Of a stretch of 64,000 nucleotides of DNA, positions 9,578 through 19,480 are shown piece by piece. This DNA is from an uncultured Oscillospiraceae bacterium (lineage in GTDB: Bacteria; Bacillota; Clostridia; Oscillospirales; Oscillospiraceae): contig CAKTNW010000006.1 of NCBI GenBank assembly GCA_934589145.1, positions 1 to 64,000 on the forward strand, read 5' to 3'. Every line of letters starts with the position of its first letter. Position 1 is the first letter of the stretch. The notes under the pieces are model-generated. The model had not been told where the DNA came from. It did no database searches and saw only the letters and a list, made by a program, of their open reading frames with translations. The position numbers and the translations under genes are program-made.

Positions 9578-9622
9578 CCCATAAAAGAAACCTCCGGCTC
9601 AACCGGAGGTTTCTTTTATGGG
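9578..9622. terminator. Bidirectional terminator between convergent genes
   Basis: Two perfect 20-bp arms (9578-9597 and 9603-9622) flank a 5-base loop, with A- and T-rich ends on both sides. It serves the aminotransferase operon and the convergent MATE gene. Confidence 0.92.
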
Positions 9623-9628
9623 CCCATC

Positions 9629-11032
9629 TCAATTTTCGCAGGGAAGATCCTTCGGCATCCAGCGCTTCCGGAGCAGATACAGCAGAAACAAACCGCCCCG
9701 CAGGGCCATCTCCGCCGCCCGGGCCGCCCATACGCCGGGCAGGCCGTACCGGCCCACCAGCAGCCAGATCAGCGGCAGCCGCACGCACCACATGCACACG
9801 AAGTTCAGCGCCGTGGGCTTCAGCGTGTCGCCCGCCCCCTGATAAATGCCCATGGCCGCCACAAAGGCGCCGTAGAACGGCTCGGTCAGCAGGGCGATCC
9901 GCAGGACTTTTGTACCCAGTGCCACCACCTCCGGATCGGGGCTCAGCACGCCAATGACCACCGGCGCCGCAGCGTACAGGATGGCGGAGGTCACGGCGAT
10001 GACCGCCATGGCAAAGCCCACCGTGGTCATGGCAAAGCGATAGGCGGTTTTGCCCCGCCGCGCGCCGACGCTCTGACCCACCAGCGTGGAGGCGGCGCTC
10101 TGGATGCCGTAGGCGGGCATGTAGCACAGGCTCTCCGTGGTGGCGGCGAAGGAGTCCGCCGCGATGGACACCGTGCCCAGCGGCGCCACCATCCGGGTCA
10201 CCACCACGCCCGCGCTGGACATGAGGATGCGCTCCACCGCCACGGGAAGGGCCAGCTTCACGCAGCGGGTCAGATGCTCCCGGTGGAAGCGGAAGCCCTC
10301 CCCTGCCCGCAGGTGCAGCATGGGCGACTGTCTCCATAGCCGCCAGGACAGCAGTGCCGCCGCTGCCAGCTCCGCCAGCAGCGTCCCCAGCGCCGCGCCC
10401 CGGACGCCCAGTCCCGCGCCGGGCAGCGTCAGCACCCACCACTGCCGGGTGGGGAAGATCAGCAGCGCGTTGCACACCACGTCCATCAGGCACATGGCGG
10501 CCATCACGATGCCCGGCGTTTTCAGGTCGCCGGTGGCCTGCAGCATCCCGGCGGACAGACTGTACAACTGGATCAGGGGAAAGGTCAGCGCCGCGATGAA
10601 GAAGTAGTCCGACGCGTGGCCGCAGATGGCCGGGTCGGCCCCCAGCCAATGGGGCAGCCGCCCCGCGATGGCCAGTCCCACCGCCAGCAGCACCAGCGTG
10701 ATGGCCAGCGTCACGGCAAAGCCCTGCTTCATCAGCTCACGGGCCTTCCGCTCCTCCCGTGCGCCGATGGCCTGGGCCACCTGGATGGTGAAGCCCACCG
10801 CCGCCGCGCCGCACATGCCGTTGAACAGGTTCAGCGTGGAGGACACCACCCCGATGGCGGCCGAGGCGTCCGCGCCCAGATGCCCCACCATAGAGGCGTC
10901 GATATACTGCATCAGAATGGTGGAGAGCTGCGCCAGAATGGCGGGGATGCTCAGCCGGACGGTAAGCTGCAGCTGCTGGGCCAGCGTCAGATTTTTGCCC
11001 AGCCGCAGGTCACAGAGAAGATCGTTCTGCAT
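9629..11032 (-). CDS. MATE-family multidrug/metabolite efflux transporter
   Basis: 467 residues. I prefer the ATG at 11032 (MQNDLLCDLRLGKNL) to the upstream one at 11065, because AGGAAGGA lies about 9 bp before it and the upstream ATG has no ribosome binding site. The protein is a twelve-helix MATE exporter, with two homologous six-helix halves. These antiporters exchange protons or sodium for cationic drugs or metabolites across the inner membrane. Typical N-terminal signals are present, such as MVGHLGADASAAIGVVSS and the helix-3 region with AQAIGAREE. It sits downstream of an M24 peptidase gene but behind a strong hairpin, so it may be only partly co-transcribed. Substrate unknown. Confidence 0.9.
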   Translation of the reverse strand: MQNDLLCDLRLGKNLTLAQQLQLTVRLSIPAILAQLSTILMQYIDASMVGHLGADASAAIGVVSSTLNLFNGMCGAAAVGFTIQVAQAIGAREERKARELMKQGFAVTLAITLVLLAVGLAIAGRLPHWLGADPAICGHASDYFFIAALTFPLIQLYSLSAGMLQATGDLKTPGIVMAAMCLMDVVCNALLIFPTRQWWVLTLPGAGLGVRGAALGTLLAELAAAALLSWRLWRQSPMLHLRAGEGFRFHREHLTRCVKLALPVAVERILMSSAGVVVTRMVAPLGTVSIAADSFAATTESLCYMPAYGIQSAASTLVGQSVGARRGKTAYRFAMTTVGFAMAVIAVTSAILYAAAPVVIGVLSPDPEVVALGTKVLRIALLTEPFYGAFVAAMGIYQGAGDTLKPTALNFVCMWCVRLPLIWLLVGRYGLPGVWAARAAEMALRGGLFLLYLLRKRWMPKDLPCEN

Positions 11033-11068
11033 CGTCCACCGTCCTTCCTGTTTTGCAGAATTCATGAT

Positions 11069-11099
11069 AAGTAAGAGACCGCAAAGCGGTCTCTTACTT
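11069..11099 (-). terminator. Hairpin between the M24 peptidase and MATE genes
   Basis: Perfect 14-bp arms (11069-11082 and 11086-11099) flank an AAA loop, 10 bp behind the M24 stop codon. The T tract on the minus strand is weak, so it may act as a leaky terminator or as an mRNA-stabilising stem. Confidence 0.7.
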
Positions 11100-11109
11100 T
11101 CTATTGCCG

Positions 11110-12186
<1,077 letters not shown>

Positions 12187-12198
12187 CGCGCGCCCTCC

Positions 12199-12861
12199 TC
12201 AGTGGTTCCGGGCCTGATAGGCAGCGTATGCCTTCAGGGCGAAGGCCATATCCCGCTGCAGATGCTGGCGCATCTCCTCGGCGGCCTTCTGGAATTCTCC
12301 GGCCTTCACCAGCTCGTACATGTCGATGTGCCCCTGATGGATCAGCTCCACGTTCTGATCCTGATAGTAGTACATACAGGACAGCACCTCCAGCCGGGCC
12401 CGCAGCTTGGCCGCCGCCTCGTTGAGGTAGCAGTTCTGGGCGTGGCGGTAGAACACCACATGGAACTGCTCGGACTGCTCTTTCCACGCGGCCCGGTCGC
12501 CTGCCGCCAGCGCCCTGCTGCCGCTCTCCACCACGTCCTGCAGATCCATCAGCATGGGCACCTGGTTGAAGTTGTTCTGGCAGAAGAGGATGGCCATGGA
12601 GTCCAGCTCGCCGATGAACTGGAACAGCTGGCGGATGTCCGCCTCGGTAAATTCCGTCACCGTAACGCCGCAGTTGGAGTAATAGGTCACCAGCCCGTTC
12701 TCCGCCAGACGCATCAGCGCCTCGCGGATGGGGGTGTGACTGACGTTGAAGCGATCCTTCAGCACCTTCAGCGTCAGCTTCTGGCCGCACACCAGCCGCT
12801 GGTCGGTAATGTCATGATACAGCTCGTCATAGATCTGCTCGGAAAGGGTTTGTCCAGCCAT
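12199..12861 (-). CDS. GntR-family transcriptional regulator with FCD ligand domain
   Basis: 220 residues. The N-terminal winged helix covers about residues 1-75 (LSEQIYDELYHDI, then FNVSHTPIREALMRLAENGL). The C-terminal all-helical FCD domain carries the His/Asp set that usually binds a metal and a carboxylate effector (for example EQFHVVFY and HIDMYELV). FadR/FCD proteins typically respond to organic or amino acids and repress catabolic genes. It heads the operon with the M24 peptidase and is divergent from a second M24 peptidase. A 16-bp palindrome next to its -35 box is repeated at the peptide-permease promoter. Confidence 0.93.
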   Translation of the reverse strand: MAGQTLSEQIYDELYHDITDQRLVCGQKLTLKVLKDRFNVSHTPIREALMRLAENGLVTYYSNCGVTVTEFTEADIRQLFQFIGELDSMAILFCQNNFNQVPMLMDLQDVVESGSRALAAGDRAAWKEQSEQFHVVFYRHAQNCYLNEAAAKLRARLEVLSCMYYYQDQNVELIHQGHIDMYELVKAGEFQKAAEEMRQHLQRDMAFALKAYAAYQARNH

Positions 12862-12897
12862 AGATCGATCTCCTTTTGCTTTTTTCTTTTCAGGAAT

Positions 12898-12926
12898 ATA
12901 CTACCAAAAATTCTATGAAAAAGCAA
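12898..12926 (-). promoter_or_regulatory. Putative promoter of the GntR/M24 operon
   Basis: On the minus strand TTGCTT (12926-12921), a 17-bp spacer and TAGTAT (12903-12898) lie about 35 bp before the start codon. Confidence 0.5.
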
Positions 12927-12941
12927 TAGATTTTATAAAAT
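12926..12941. promoter_or_regulatory. AT-rich 16-bp site shared with the peptide-permease promoter
   Basis: ATAGATTTTATAAAAT contains the perfect palindrome ATTTTATAAAAT and abuts the -35 box of the GntR operon. It matches 19463-19478 at 15 of 16 positions. Confidence 0.5.
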
Positions 12942-13060
12942 GTTCAAAAATTTTACCGCTGCACGAAGATATTTTAGAAAATCAAGGCATGAAGGCCGCT
13001 CTCCTTGCTCTCTTGTTTTGCAAATTATCAAAAAATATTGTAAAATCTCGTCGGGCAATA

Positions 13061-13090
13061 TGGACATTCCGGAAACGGAAATGGTATAAT
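13061..13090 (+). promoter_or_regulatory. Putative promoter of the M24B aminopeptidase gene
   Basis: TGGACA (13061-13066), 18 bp and TATAAT (13085-13090), with TGG in the extended -10 position, lie 55 bp before the start codon. Confidence 0.65.
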
Positions 13091-13145
13091 ACCACCAGAG
13101 CCCGGGACACGGGCACCACCATATTGATCACAGGAGGGCTGCCAT

Positions 13146-14393
13146 ATGTTACCCAAAGCCTTTTATGAGGAGAACCGCCGCCGGCTGCTGGAGACACTGC
13201 CGGAGAACAGCGTTGCGGTGCTGTTTGCCGGGCACGCGCCCCGGCAGAGCGCCGACGCCTATTACCCCTTCTTTGCCAACCGCAATTTCCTGTACCTGAC
13301 CGGCATGGAGGAGGAGCACCTCATCTATCTGGCGGTCAAGCGCGGCGGCGCGGTGGAGGAGTCCATCTATCTGCAGCAGGAGGATCCCATGCAGGAGCGG
13401 TGGTTCGGCCGCCGGATCCACGCCGCGGACGTGCCGGAGCGCTACGGCTTCACCGACTGCCGGTACATCGAGCGCTTTGAGGACGACTTCGACCGGCTGG
13501 CCGCCGACCAGAGCCTTGACCGGCTGTGGCTGGACTTTGACCGGGAGTCCCTGGACGAGCAGTCCAATGAGGCCCGGCAGTTTGCGGCCCGTGCCGCCGC
13601 TGTGTGGCCCTGGCTGCGGTTGGGCGATCTGCGTTCCCGCATGCGGACGCTGCGCACCATCAAGCAGCCCTGCGAGATCGACGCCATGCGCCGCGCCGTG
13701 CCCATCACCCGGGCCGGGATCGAGGCCATGATGACCGCCTGCCGCCCCGGCATGAAGGAGTACGAGCTGAAGGCAGAGTTCGACCACGCCCTGGCCAGGC
13801 GCGGTGTGCTGACCCCGGCCTTTCCCTCCATCATCTGCAGCGGACAGAACAACTTCTGCATCCACTACTATGACTATACCGGCACCGTAGCCGACGGCGA
13901 CATGGTGCTGAACGATGTGGGCGCGTGGCAGGACTACGAGTGCAACGACGTGTCCCGCACCTGGCCCGCCAACGGCAAATTTACGGAGCGGCAGAAGGCG
14001 CTGTACCAGTGCATCTACAACACCTCGGAGCATATGTTCTCCATCATCAAGCCCGGCATGCCCATGCGCTCCATCGACCAGCTGGCCCGGGAGTACTGCT
14101 TCGGCCAGTTGAAGGCGCTGGGGATCATCGACGATTTCAAGGATATCCGAAAGATCATGTGGCACGACGGCGCCCACCACATCGGCTTCGACGTCCACGA
14201 CGTGATCGATTACAGCCGCCCCACCGAGGCGGGCATGGTGTTCTGCGTGGACGTGGGCGTTTACTACGAGCCCTGGGGCATCGGCTTCCGGCTGGAGGAC
14301 AACTGCCTAGTCACCGAGACCGGCTGCGAGAATCTGACCGCCTCTATCCCCCGCACCGTGGAGGAGATCGAGGCCTTTATGGCCGCCCGCTGA
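13146..14393 (+). CDS. Aminopeptidase P-type M24B metallopeptidase
   Basis: 415 residues; ATG 13146 follows AGGAGGGCTGCC. Residues 1-130 form the aminopeptidase P N-terminal domain (YYPFFANRNFLYLTGMEEEH), and the catalytic domain covers about 170-410. Of the metal ligands, Asp257, Asp268, His344 and Glu384 are present. The fourth, normally Glu in a VEPG-type motif, is Asp369 in CVDVGVYYE. Shortening this ligand may alter metal affinity or activity, or may be a subfamily trait. The enzyme would release N-terminal residues preceding proline. It is transcribed away from the GntR/M24 operon, sharing a 284-bp regulatory gap, and ends at a bidirectional terminator. Confidence 0.9.
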   Translation: MLPKAFYEENRRRLLETLPENSVAVLFAGHAPRQSADAYYPFFANRNFLYLTGMEEEHLIYLAVKRGGAVEESIYLQQEDPMQERWFGRRIHAADVPERYGFTDCRYIERFEDDFDRLAADQSLDRLWLDFDRESLDEQSNEARQFAARAAAVWPWLRLGDLRSRMRTLRTIKQPCEIDAMRRAVPITRAGIEAMMTACRPGMKEYELKAEFDHALARRGVLTPAFPSIICSGQNNFCIHYYDYTGTVADGDMVLNDVGAWQDYECNDVSRTWPANGKFTERQKALYQCIYNTSEHMFSIIKPGMPMRSIDQLAREYCFGQLKALGIIDDFKDIRKIMWHDGAHHIGFDVHDVIDYSRPTEAGMVFCVDVGVYYEPWGIGFRLEDNCLVTETGCENLTASIPRTVEEIEAFMAAR

Positions 14394-14410
14394 GAATCAC
14401 ATATTGATAG

Positions 14411-14453
14411 ACAGGAAAAGGAGGATGTCCGGCGGACATCCTCCTTTTCCTGT
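14411..14453. terminator. Bidirectional terminator between convergent genes
   Basis: Perfect 20-bp arms (14411-14430 and 14434-14453) flank a 3-base loop. The arms include AAAAGGAGGA / TCCTCCTTTT, giving T tracts on both strands. Confidence 0.93.
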
Positions 14454-14487
14454 ATGAAAGGGTAATTGAGAAGACTTCAGATCATGC

Positions 14488-16008
14488 TCAGGCGTTCCAC
14501 TGGAAGTTCTGCAGATAGTACACGCCCTCCAGCGCGATGGTGCCGGTCTCCAGGCCGGTCTTGTGGGCAAACAGCAGCGTGGGATTGCACAGGATGCAGT
14601 ACACGGCCTGCTCCTGAACATAGGAGAACAGCTCGTTGTACACGGCCTCGCGCTCGGTCTCGTCCACGGTGGCAACGGCCTTCTGGAACAGCTCCTCCAC
14701 CTTGGGATCGGACCAGCGGGCGTTGTTGGCCATGCCGATGTAATCCTTGGTCAGCGCCAGGGACAGCTGCTGGGTGTCGCCCTGCAGCGCCATGTTCAGG
14801 CAGGTCATGCCGAAGTTGCCGTCCATCAGCTTGTCCAGATAGGCGTTGAACTCCAGGATCTCCAGCGTGCAGGTCAGACCCACCTTGGCCAGGTCGGACT
14901 GGATCACCTGGGCCAGCAGCTTATAGCTCTCGGCCACGATGAAGGTGCCCAGATCATAGCCGTCGGCATAGCCGCACTCAGCCAGCAGAGCCTTGGCCTG
15001 CTCGGGATCGTAGGTGTACTGCTTCTGGGTGTCGGAATAGCCCTCGCGGTCGGGGGTCAGCAGGTTGGAGTTGACCTCGCCCTCACCCTCCAGCACGGCG
15101 GTGACCAGGGCCTCACGGTCGATGGCGTAGTTGATGGCCTGACGGAACTTCACATTGTTGTAAGGCTCCTTCTCGGTGTTCATAGCGATGAAGTAGAAGG
15201 CGGTCTGCTCGGCGGTGCTGATCTCCACATTGGCCGCGCTCTGCAGGGTGGACAGCACGGAGGCATCCACCTCGGCGAAGTCAATACCGCCGGACTGCAG
15301 GCCGATGGACATGGAGGCCGCGTCGGCGATGACCTTGAAGGTCACGTTCTTGATGGCGGGAGCGCCGCCGTAGTAGTCCTCAAAGGCCTCCAGCACGAAG
15401 GAATCGCCCTGGTTGTGGCTGACGAACTTGTAGGGGCCGCAGCCGACGGGCTGCTGGGCGAAGGTGCTCTCGTCCACGGACTCATAGTAGGCCTTGCAGC
15501 CGATGGGCACGTCCACCACGCTGCGCAGGAAGGGAGAGTACACGTTGGTGGTATACACGTTGATGGTGTAGGGATCCACCACTTCCCAGTGATCCATACC
15601 GTCCACCATGGCGCCCTGATACTCAGAGGCGGCGCACAGATCCAGGCTGAAGCCGATATCGTCGGCGGTCAGCTCAGAGCCGTCGTGGAACTTGACGCCC
15701 TTGCGCAGATGGAAGGTGTAGCACAGGCCGTCCTCGCTGACCTCCCAGCTCTCGGCGATGCGGGGGATCATGTCGCCGGTGGGATCGTCGGGGTTGTCGA
15801 TGGCCAGAACGTCGTAGATCTGGTTGATCAGGTTGGTCTCAACGTTCAGGCTGGTGTTCACGGGATGCAGGGTCTCGTAGTCCTGGTCGACCGCGATGGT
15901 CAGGCTGGTGCCGTCGCCGGCAGAGGCGTTATTGCCGCCGTTGCCGCCACAGGCGACCAGACTCAGTGCCATGGCCAGAGCCAGCACCAGTGCAAGAAAC
16001 TTTTTCAT
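14488..16008 (-). CDS. Peptide ABC transporter substrate-binding lipoprotein (SBP_bac_5)
   Basis: 506 residues. The start is ATG 16008: AAAGGAGA lies about 6 bp upstream and MKKFLALVLALAMALSLVACG is a lipoprotein signal with lipobox LVAC. A further 12 codons are open upstream but lack a ribosome binding site. The rest is a family-5 extracellular solute-binding protein (AESWEVSEDGLCYTFHLRKG, FHDGSELTADDI), the type that delivers di- or oligopeptides to Dpp/Opp permeases. It is the last gene of a minus-strand operon with M42 peptidase, ferredoxin and flavoprotein. The matching permease and ATPase genes are divergent at 19560-23491, so the importer is split over two operons. Confidence 0.92.
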   Translation of the reverse strand: MKKFLALVLALAMALSLVACGGNGGNNASAGDGTSLTIAVDQDYETLHPVNTSLNVETNLINQIYDVLAIDNPDDPTGDMIPRIAESWEVSEDGLCYTFHLRKGVKFHDGSELTADDIGFSLDLCAASEYQGAMVDGMDHWEVVDPYTINVYTTNVYSPFLRSVVDVPIGCKAYYESVDESTFAQQPVGCGPYKFVSHNQGDSFVLEAFEDYYGGAPAIKNVTFKVIADAASMSIGLQSGGIDFAEVDASVLSTLQSAANVEISTAEQTAFYFIAMNTEKEPYNNVKFRQAINYAIDREALVTAVLEGEGEVNSNLLTPDREGYSDTQKQYTYDPEQAKALLAECGYADGYDLGTFIVAESYKLLAQVIQSDLAKVGLTCTLEILEFNAYLDKLMDGNFGMTCLNMALQGDTQQLSLALTKDYIGMANNARWSDPKVEELFQKAVATVDETEREAVYNELFSYVQEQAVYCILCNPTLLFAHKTGLETGTIALEGVYYLQNFQWNA

Positions 16009-16072
16009 GGGGTGTCTCCTTTTCATTTTATATTTTGACGCCATTCCGGCGTGGAGATACGGAAAAACTTGC

Positions 16073-17086
16073 TCAGAATTTGAATACGCGGTGGGTGTAC
16101 TTGTCCAGCAGGTCGATACCGGCGGTCACGTCATCCTTGGCGATGACGGAGCACTTGCTGTGGGGATAGCGATCCACCACGGCGATACCGGCCACCCGGA
16201 CACCGTCGCCGGACTGGTTCATGGAGCTGGCGTCGGTGCCGCCGCGATCCATCACGCCCCGCTGATAGCGGATGCCGTTCTCCTCGCAGCAGGCCAGCAT
16301 CTCGTTGACCAGATCCTCGTCCAGCATGGCGCTGGGGTCGCCCAGTGTGACGCTGATGCCCTCGCCCACGGCGTTGCAGCCCTCCAGGTCGCAGGGATAG
16401 GCGTGGTCGGGGGTCACGTCCACGCTGATGCCGATGTCGGGCCGGATCTGATGGGCGGCGGTAACGGCGCCGCGGCAGCCCACCTCCTCCTGCACGGAGA
16501 AGACGTAGTACACGTCGTTGGGACAGTCGCCCTTGTTCATCTTCACGGCCTCCAGCAGCATGAAGCAGCCCACCCGGTCGTCGAAGGTCTTGGCGCTGAT
16601 GCGGCCGTTCTGCAGCTCGTACCAGGGACCCACAAAGCCGGCGTAATCGCCCACCTTGACGTACTTCTCGGTGTCCTCCTTGCTGGTGCAGCCGATGTCG
16701 ATATACAGCTTGCCGCTGTCGTTCTTGGCGTCCTCGATCTTGCCGTCGCAGCCCACCACGCCGATGGTGCCGTTCTGGAACACCACCTGATCGTTATACA
16801 GGGCGGAGGTCCAGACCCAGCCCACGCTGCACACCTTGATGCGGCCGTCGGACTCGATCTTCTTCACCTGCAGGCCGATCTCGTCCATATGGGCGGAGAG
16901 CATGATCTTCTTGCTGTCGGGGCCGCCCTTGCCGTGCTTGACGGCGATGATGTTGCCGATGTTGTCCACATAGGCGTTGTCCACATGGCCCTCCAGCTCG
17001 CGCAGCACGATGGCACGCACGGCCTTTTCCCGGCCTGCCACGCCCCACGCCTGGGTCAGCTCCTTCAGCAGCTCAAAATTTGCCAT
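16073..17086 (-). CDS. M42-family glutamyl-type aminopeptidase
   Basis: 337 residues; ATG 17086 has AAAGGAG about 10 bp upstream, inside the end of the ferredoxin gene. M42 enzymes are cytoplasmic, often dodecameric, di-metal aminopeptidases that trim short peptides. Visible features are His in SAHMDEIGL, the bridging Asp in TFDDRVGC, the base and ligand pair in SVQEEVGCRG, Asp in SVDVTPDH, and the last His in RYPHSKCS. It sits between the ferredoxin and the peptide-binding lipoprotein, consistent with digesting what the transporter imports. Confidence 0.93.
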   Translation of the reverse strand: MANFELLKELTQAWGVAGREKAVRAIVLRELEGHVDNAYVDNIGNIIAVKHGKGGPDSKKIMLSAHMDEIGLQVKKIESDGRIKVCSVGWVWTSALYNDQVVFQNGTIGVVGCDGKIEDAKNDSGKLYIDIGCTSKEDTEKYVKVGDYAGFVGPWYELQNGRISAKTFDDRVGCFMLLEAVKMNKGDCPNDVYYVFSVQEEVGCRGAVTAAHQIRPDIGISVDVTPDHAYPCDLEGCNAVGEGISVTLGDPSAMLDEDLVNEMLACCEENGIRYQRGVMDRGGTDASSMNQSGDGVRVAGIAVVDRYPHSKCSVIAKDDVTAGIDLLDKYTHRVFKF

Positions 17087-17090
17087 ACGC

Positions 17091-17384
17091 TCAGTTCTCC
17101 TTTCTGTTTTTCAGCAGACTGGCCTTCTCCACCCAGCGGGTCTGGTTCATCAGCGGATGGTGCAGGCTGATGGCGCCGGTGGGGCACTCCATCACGCAGC
17201 AGCCGCAGTACCAGCACTCGTCGGGATAGGACACCACGGGATGGCTGCCCTTTTCACCGGGGGTCATCACGTCGATCATGCACGCCTCCATGCAGCGGTT
17301 GCAGCCGATGCACTTCTCCGCGTCGAACCGCAGCGGCGTGGCAGGCGGTGTCTGACGGAAGCCGAATTCCTTGATCTCTTTCAT
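17091..17384 (-). CDS. Two-cluster 4Fe-4S ferredoxin subunit
   Basis: 97 residues with two cysteine sets, CIGCNRCMEAC and CWYCGCCVMECP, expected to hold two [4Fe-4S] clusters. The long spacing between the sets resembles adenylylsulfate-reductase beta-type ferredoxins. Its ATG overlaps the stop codon of the upstream flavoprotein gene (ATGA, 17381-17384), so the two are probably translated in fixed ratio as subunits of one soluble oxidoreductase. There is no signal peptide or transmembrane helix, which points to electron transfer in the cytoplasm. The redox partner and substrate are unknown. Confidence 0.92.
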   Translation of the reverse strand: MKEIKEFGFRQTPPATPLRFDAEKCIGCNRCMEACMIDVMTPGEKGSHPVVSYPDECWYCGCCVMECPTGAISLHHPLMNQTRWVEKASLLKNRKEN

Positions 17385-19330
17385 GCCTGCGCCTCCTTTG
17401 CCTTTTCTGCCATATAGTCCTGATTGTGCTTCTCGTAATTTTCCTTGATATCACCGGCGTAGTCAAGCGGCACCTCGCGGGCCACCACCTTCTCGCCGTC
17501 GTTGTGGATGCAGATGAAGGGAGCCATGGTCTTGCCGTCGTCGTCGGTGCGGTAGAACTCCAGCTTGGGGCAGGTCTGGTGGCGGGCCAGGCAGGCCTGC
17601 AGGATGATCTGGGCCACCGTCAGGATGTCGAACACCTCCAGCAGGCGCATCAGCTCGTGGGGATTGGCGGCGTAGGTGCGGGGCACGATCTCCTTCTCAT
17701 AGCGGTTCAGCAGCTCCACGCCGGACAGCAGCAGCTCGTCCCGCTTCTGCTCACCGCAGTAGTTCTGCATGGCCTTGGCGATGGCCTCGTTCAGTTCTTT
17801 CCAACTGACGCCGTTGACAGGGTCGCCGCCCAGCGGCGCGTAGACGCGCTCCATCTCGTTCTCCACCTGGCTCTCGCAGGGGGCGATGAAGCCCTCCTGC
17901 TTCGCGGCGTAGGCCGCGGCCTTGCGTCCGGCGTAGGCGCCGGTGGAGGCGGCATGGCCGAAGCAGTTGGAGGAGAACAGGGAGTCGCCCGCCACGAACA
18001 GGCCGGGGATATTGGTCATCAGATCCCAGTCGTTCATGAAGCCGCCGGGCATGCCGAACAACTGGCGCTCCTGGGGCAGGAACTCGGCGCTGGTCCAGCC
18101 CACGCCGTAGCACTGCAGAACGTCCTTGGTGGGATCGAAGCCCGCCTCGGTGAAATTCTTGTACACGGGCACGTTGGTCTTGCCCTCCTGGCCCACCATC
18201 ATGCCCCAGATGACCTTCCGCTCCAGCTCCGGCATGTTGGACAGGTCGGCGTAGAAGGGCAGCTTGTAGCCCATCTCCTTCAGCTTGTCATAGGGCAGGG
18301 TCTCCGGGCCGTCGTAGGCGTACTTGGCCTGCTCGATGTTGCCGCCCTTCAGGAAGTAGTGCTGGCCCTTGGCGGGCTGGAAGCGCTGCTCCACATCGGT
18401 CAGGATGTTGCCGTCGCGGTCGGCGTAGGGGATCTCCTTGCCCTCGGCGTCGATGAGGGAGGCGGGGTACCAGGTGTTGTGGTTGTTGCCCGCGGAATAG
18501 GGCGGGAAGGAGCGTCCGGCGGAGGAGAACTCGGCCCGGACGGATTTTTCCATCATGTTGAATTCCGCGCCGGCGCGCCAGCCCATGGCGTGGCCGTCGC
18601 CGATGGTGCACATGGGGCGGAACTCGCACAGGCCGGGATAGGCGGCGGAGAACAGCCACACGCGGGCGGGACGGCTCATGGTGATGATGGCCGCCTTGCA
18701 GGAGAACACATAGAACTCGCCGGTACGGGTGTGAACGCCGGTGGCGCCCACGCACTTGGCTCCGTTCTTGCCGCCCTCGGTCAGCAGAGAGGTGACCATG
18801 ACGCGATCCACGATCTTCACGCCCAGACGGCGGCACTCCTTCTCCATAGCGGGCTTGAAGGTGGTGCCCCAGATGCGGATGGTAAACTTATTCTTATAGT
18901 CATAGGCGAACATCAGCTTGGTCTTTTCATCCCGGAAGGCCGCGCCCTTGAACTCGTCCTCGGTGTCCCGGATCTTGCCGCCCATCTTCTCGATGTCCTG
19001 CAGATGATCCCAGCCCTCGCGGCACTCTATATAATGAGAGATGCCGTTGTTGTAGCCGTCGTTGTCGTCCAGCATGGCCTGTACCAGATCCTCCGGAGAG
19101 ACGCCAGAGCAGGGGTTGGTGGCGGCGCTCTCCCAGTGGTCGCAGCCGCTGCCGCCGGCGCCGGAACGCTTGGTGGCGCCCTTTTCCACCAGGATCACGC
19201 TCTGGCCGCGCTTGGCGGCGTTGATGGCGGCCATGCATCCGGCGATGCCGCCGCCCAGCACGATCACATCCGCCTCCATACGGTTGACTTGGCTCACCTT
19301 GGCAGGATAGGGCCATTTCATTTCGCTCAT
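17381..19330 (-). CDS. Fumarate reductase/AprA-like FAD flavoprotein
   Basis: 649 residues, starting with the dinucleotide-binding fold (ADVIVLGGGIAGCMAAINAA, then ILVEKG) and ending in a helical C-terminal domain. A second FAD contact, IPGLFVAGDSLFSSN, lies near residue 440. The architecture matches the fumarate reductase/succinate dehydrogenase/adenylylsulfate reductase alpha family. With the overlapping two-cluster ferredoxin it resembles AprAB, but no sulfate-activation genes are nearby. The context is peptide import and peptidases, so reduction of an unsaturated acid derived from amino acids, or another electron sink, is a reasonable inference. Lack of a signal peptide places it in the cytoplasm. 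It heads the operon, divergent from the permease genes. Confidence 0.88.
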   Translation of the reverse strand: MSEMKWPYPAKVSQVNRMEADVIVLGGGIAGCMAAINAAKRGQSVILVEKGATKRSGAGGSGCDHWESAATNPCSGVSPEDLVQAMLDDNDGYNNGISHYIECREGWDHLQDIEKMGGKIRDTEDEFKGAAFRDEKTKLMFAYDYKNKFTIRIWGTTFKPAMEKECRRLGVKIVDRVMVTSLLTEGGKNGAKCVGATGVHTRTGEFYVFSCKAAIITMSRPARVWLFSAAYPGLCEFRPMCTIGDGHAMGWRAGAEFNMMEKSVRAEFSSAGRSFPPYSAGNNHNTWYPASLIDAEGKEIPYADRDGNILTDVEQRFQPAKGQHYFLKGGNIEQAKYAYDGPETLPYDKLKEMGYKLPFYADLSNMPELERKVIWGMMVGQEGKTNVPVYKNFTEAGFDPTKDVLQCYGVGWTSAEFLPQERQLFGMPGGFMNDWDLMTNIPGLFVAGDSLFSSNCFGHAASTGAYAGRKAAAYAAKQEGFIAPCESQVENEMERVYAPLGGDPVNGVSWKELNEAIAKAMQNYCGEQKRDELLLSGVELLNRYEKEIVPRTYAANPHELMRLLEVFDILTVAQIILQACLARHQTCPKLEFYRTDDDGKTMAPFICIHNDGEKVVAREVPLDYAGDIKENYEKHNQDYMAEKAKEAQA

Positions 19331-19462
19331 GCTTCATCCTCCTATATACATTATTACAATTATATCGACCGTAAGAGGGGAAACATCGACTGCAAAACGG
19401 CCGTGTTCCCTCTGCTCGACCATATATTATCAAATCTTTCGGGATTTTGCAATATTTTTTCG

Positions 19463-19478
19463 ATGGATTTTATAAAAT
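19463..19478. promoter_or_regulatory. AT-rich 16-bp site shared with the GntR operon promoter
   Basis: ATGGATTTTATAAAAT carries the same perfect palindrome as 12926-12941. It ends 2 bp before the -35 box of the permease promoter, centred about 43 bp before the expected transcription start. Confidence 0.5.
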
Positions 19479-19480
19479 TA

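Noticed and set aside
17091..19330. Assimilatory or dissimilatory sulfate reduction (AprAB) as the role of the flavoprotein/ferredoxin pair
   Set aside because: The fold and pairing resemble AprAB, but no ATP sulfurylase, DsrAB or Qmo gene is near and the context is peptide use. It was therefore annotated only as AprA/FrdA-like.
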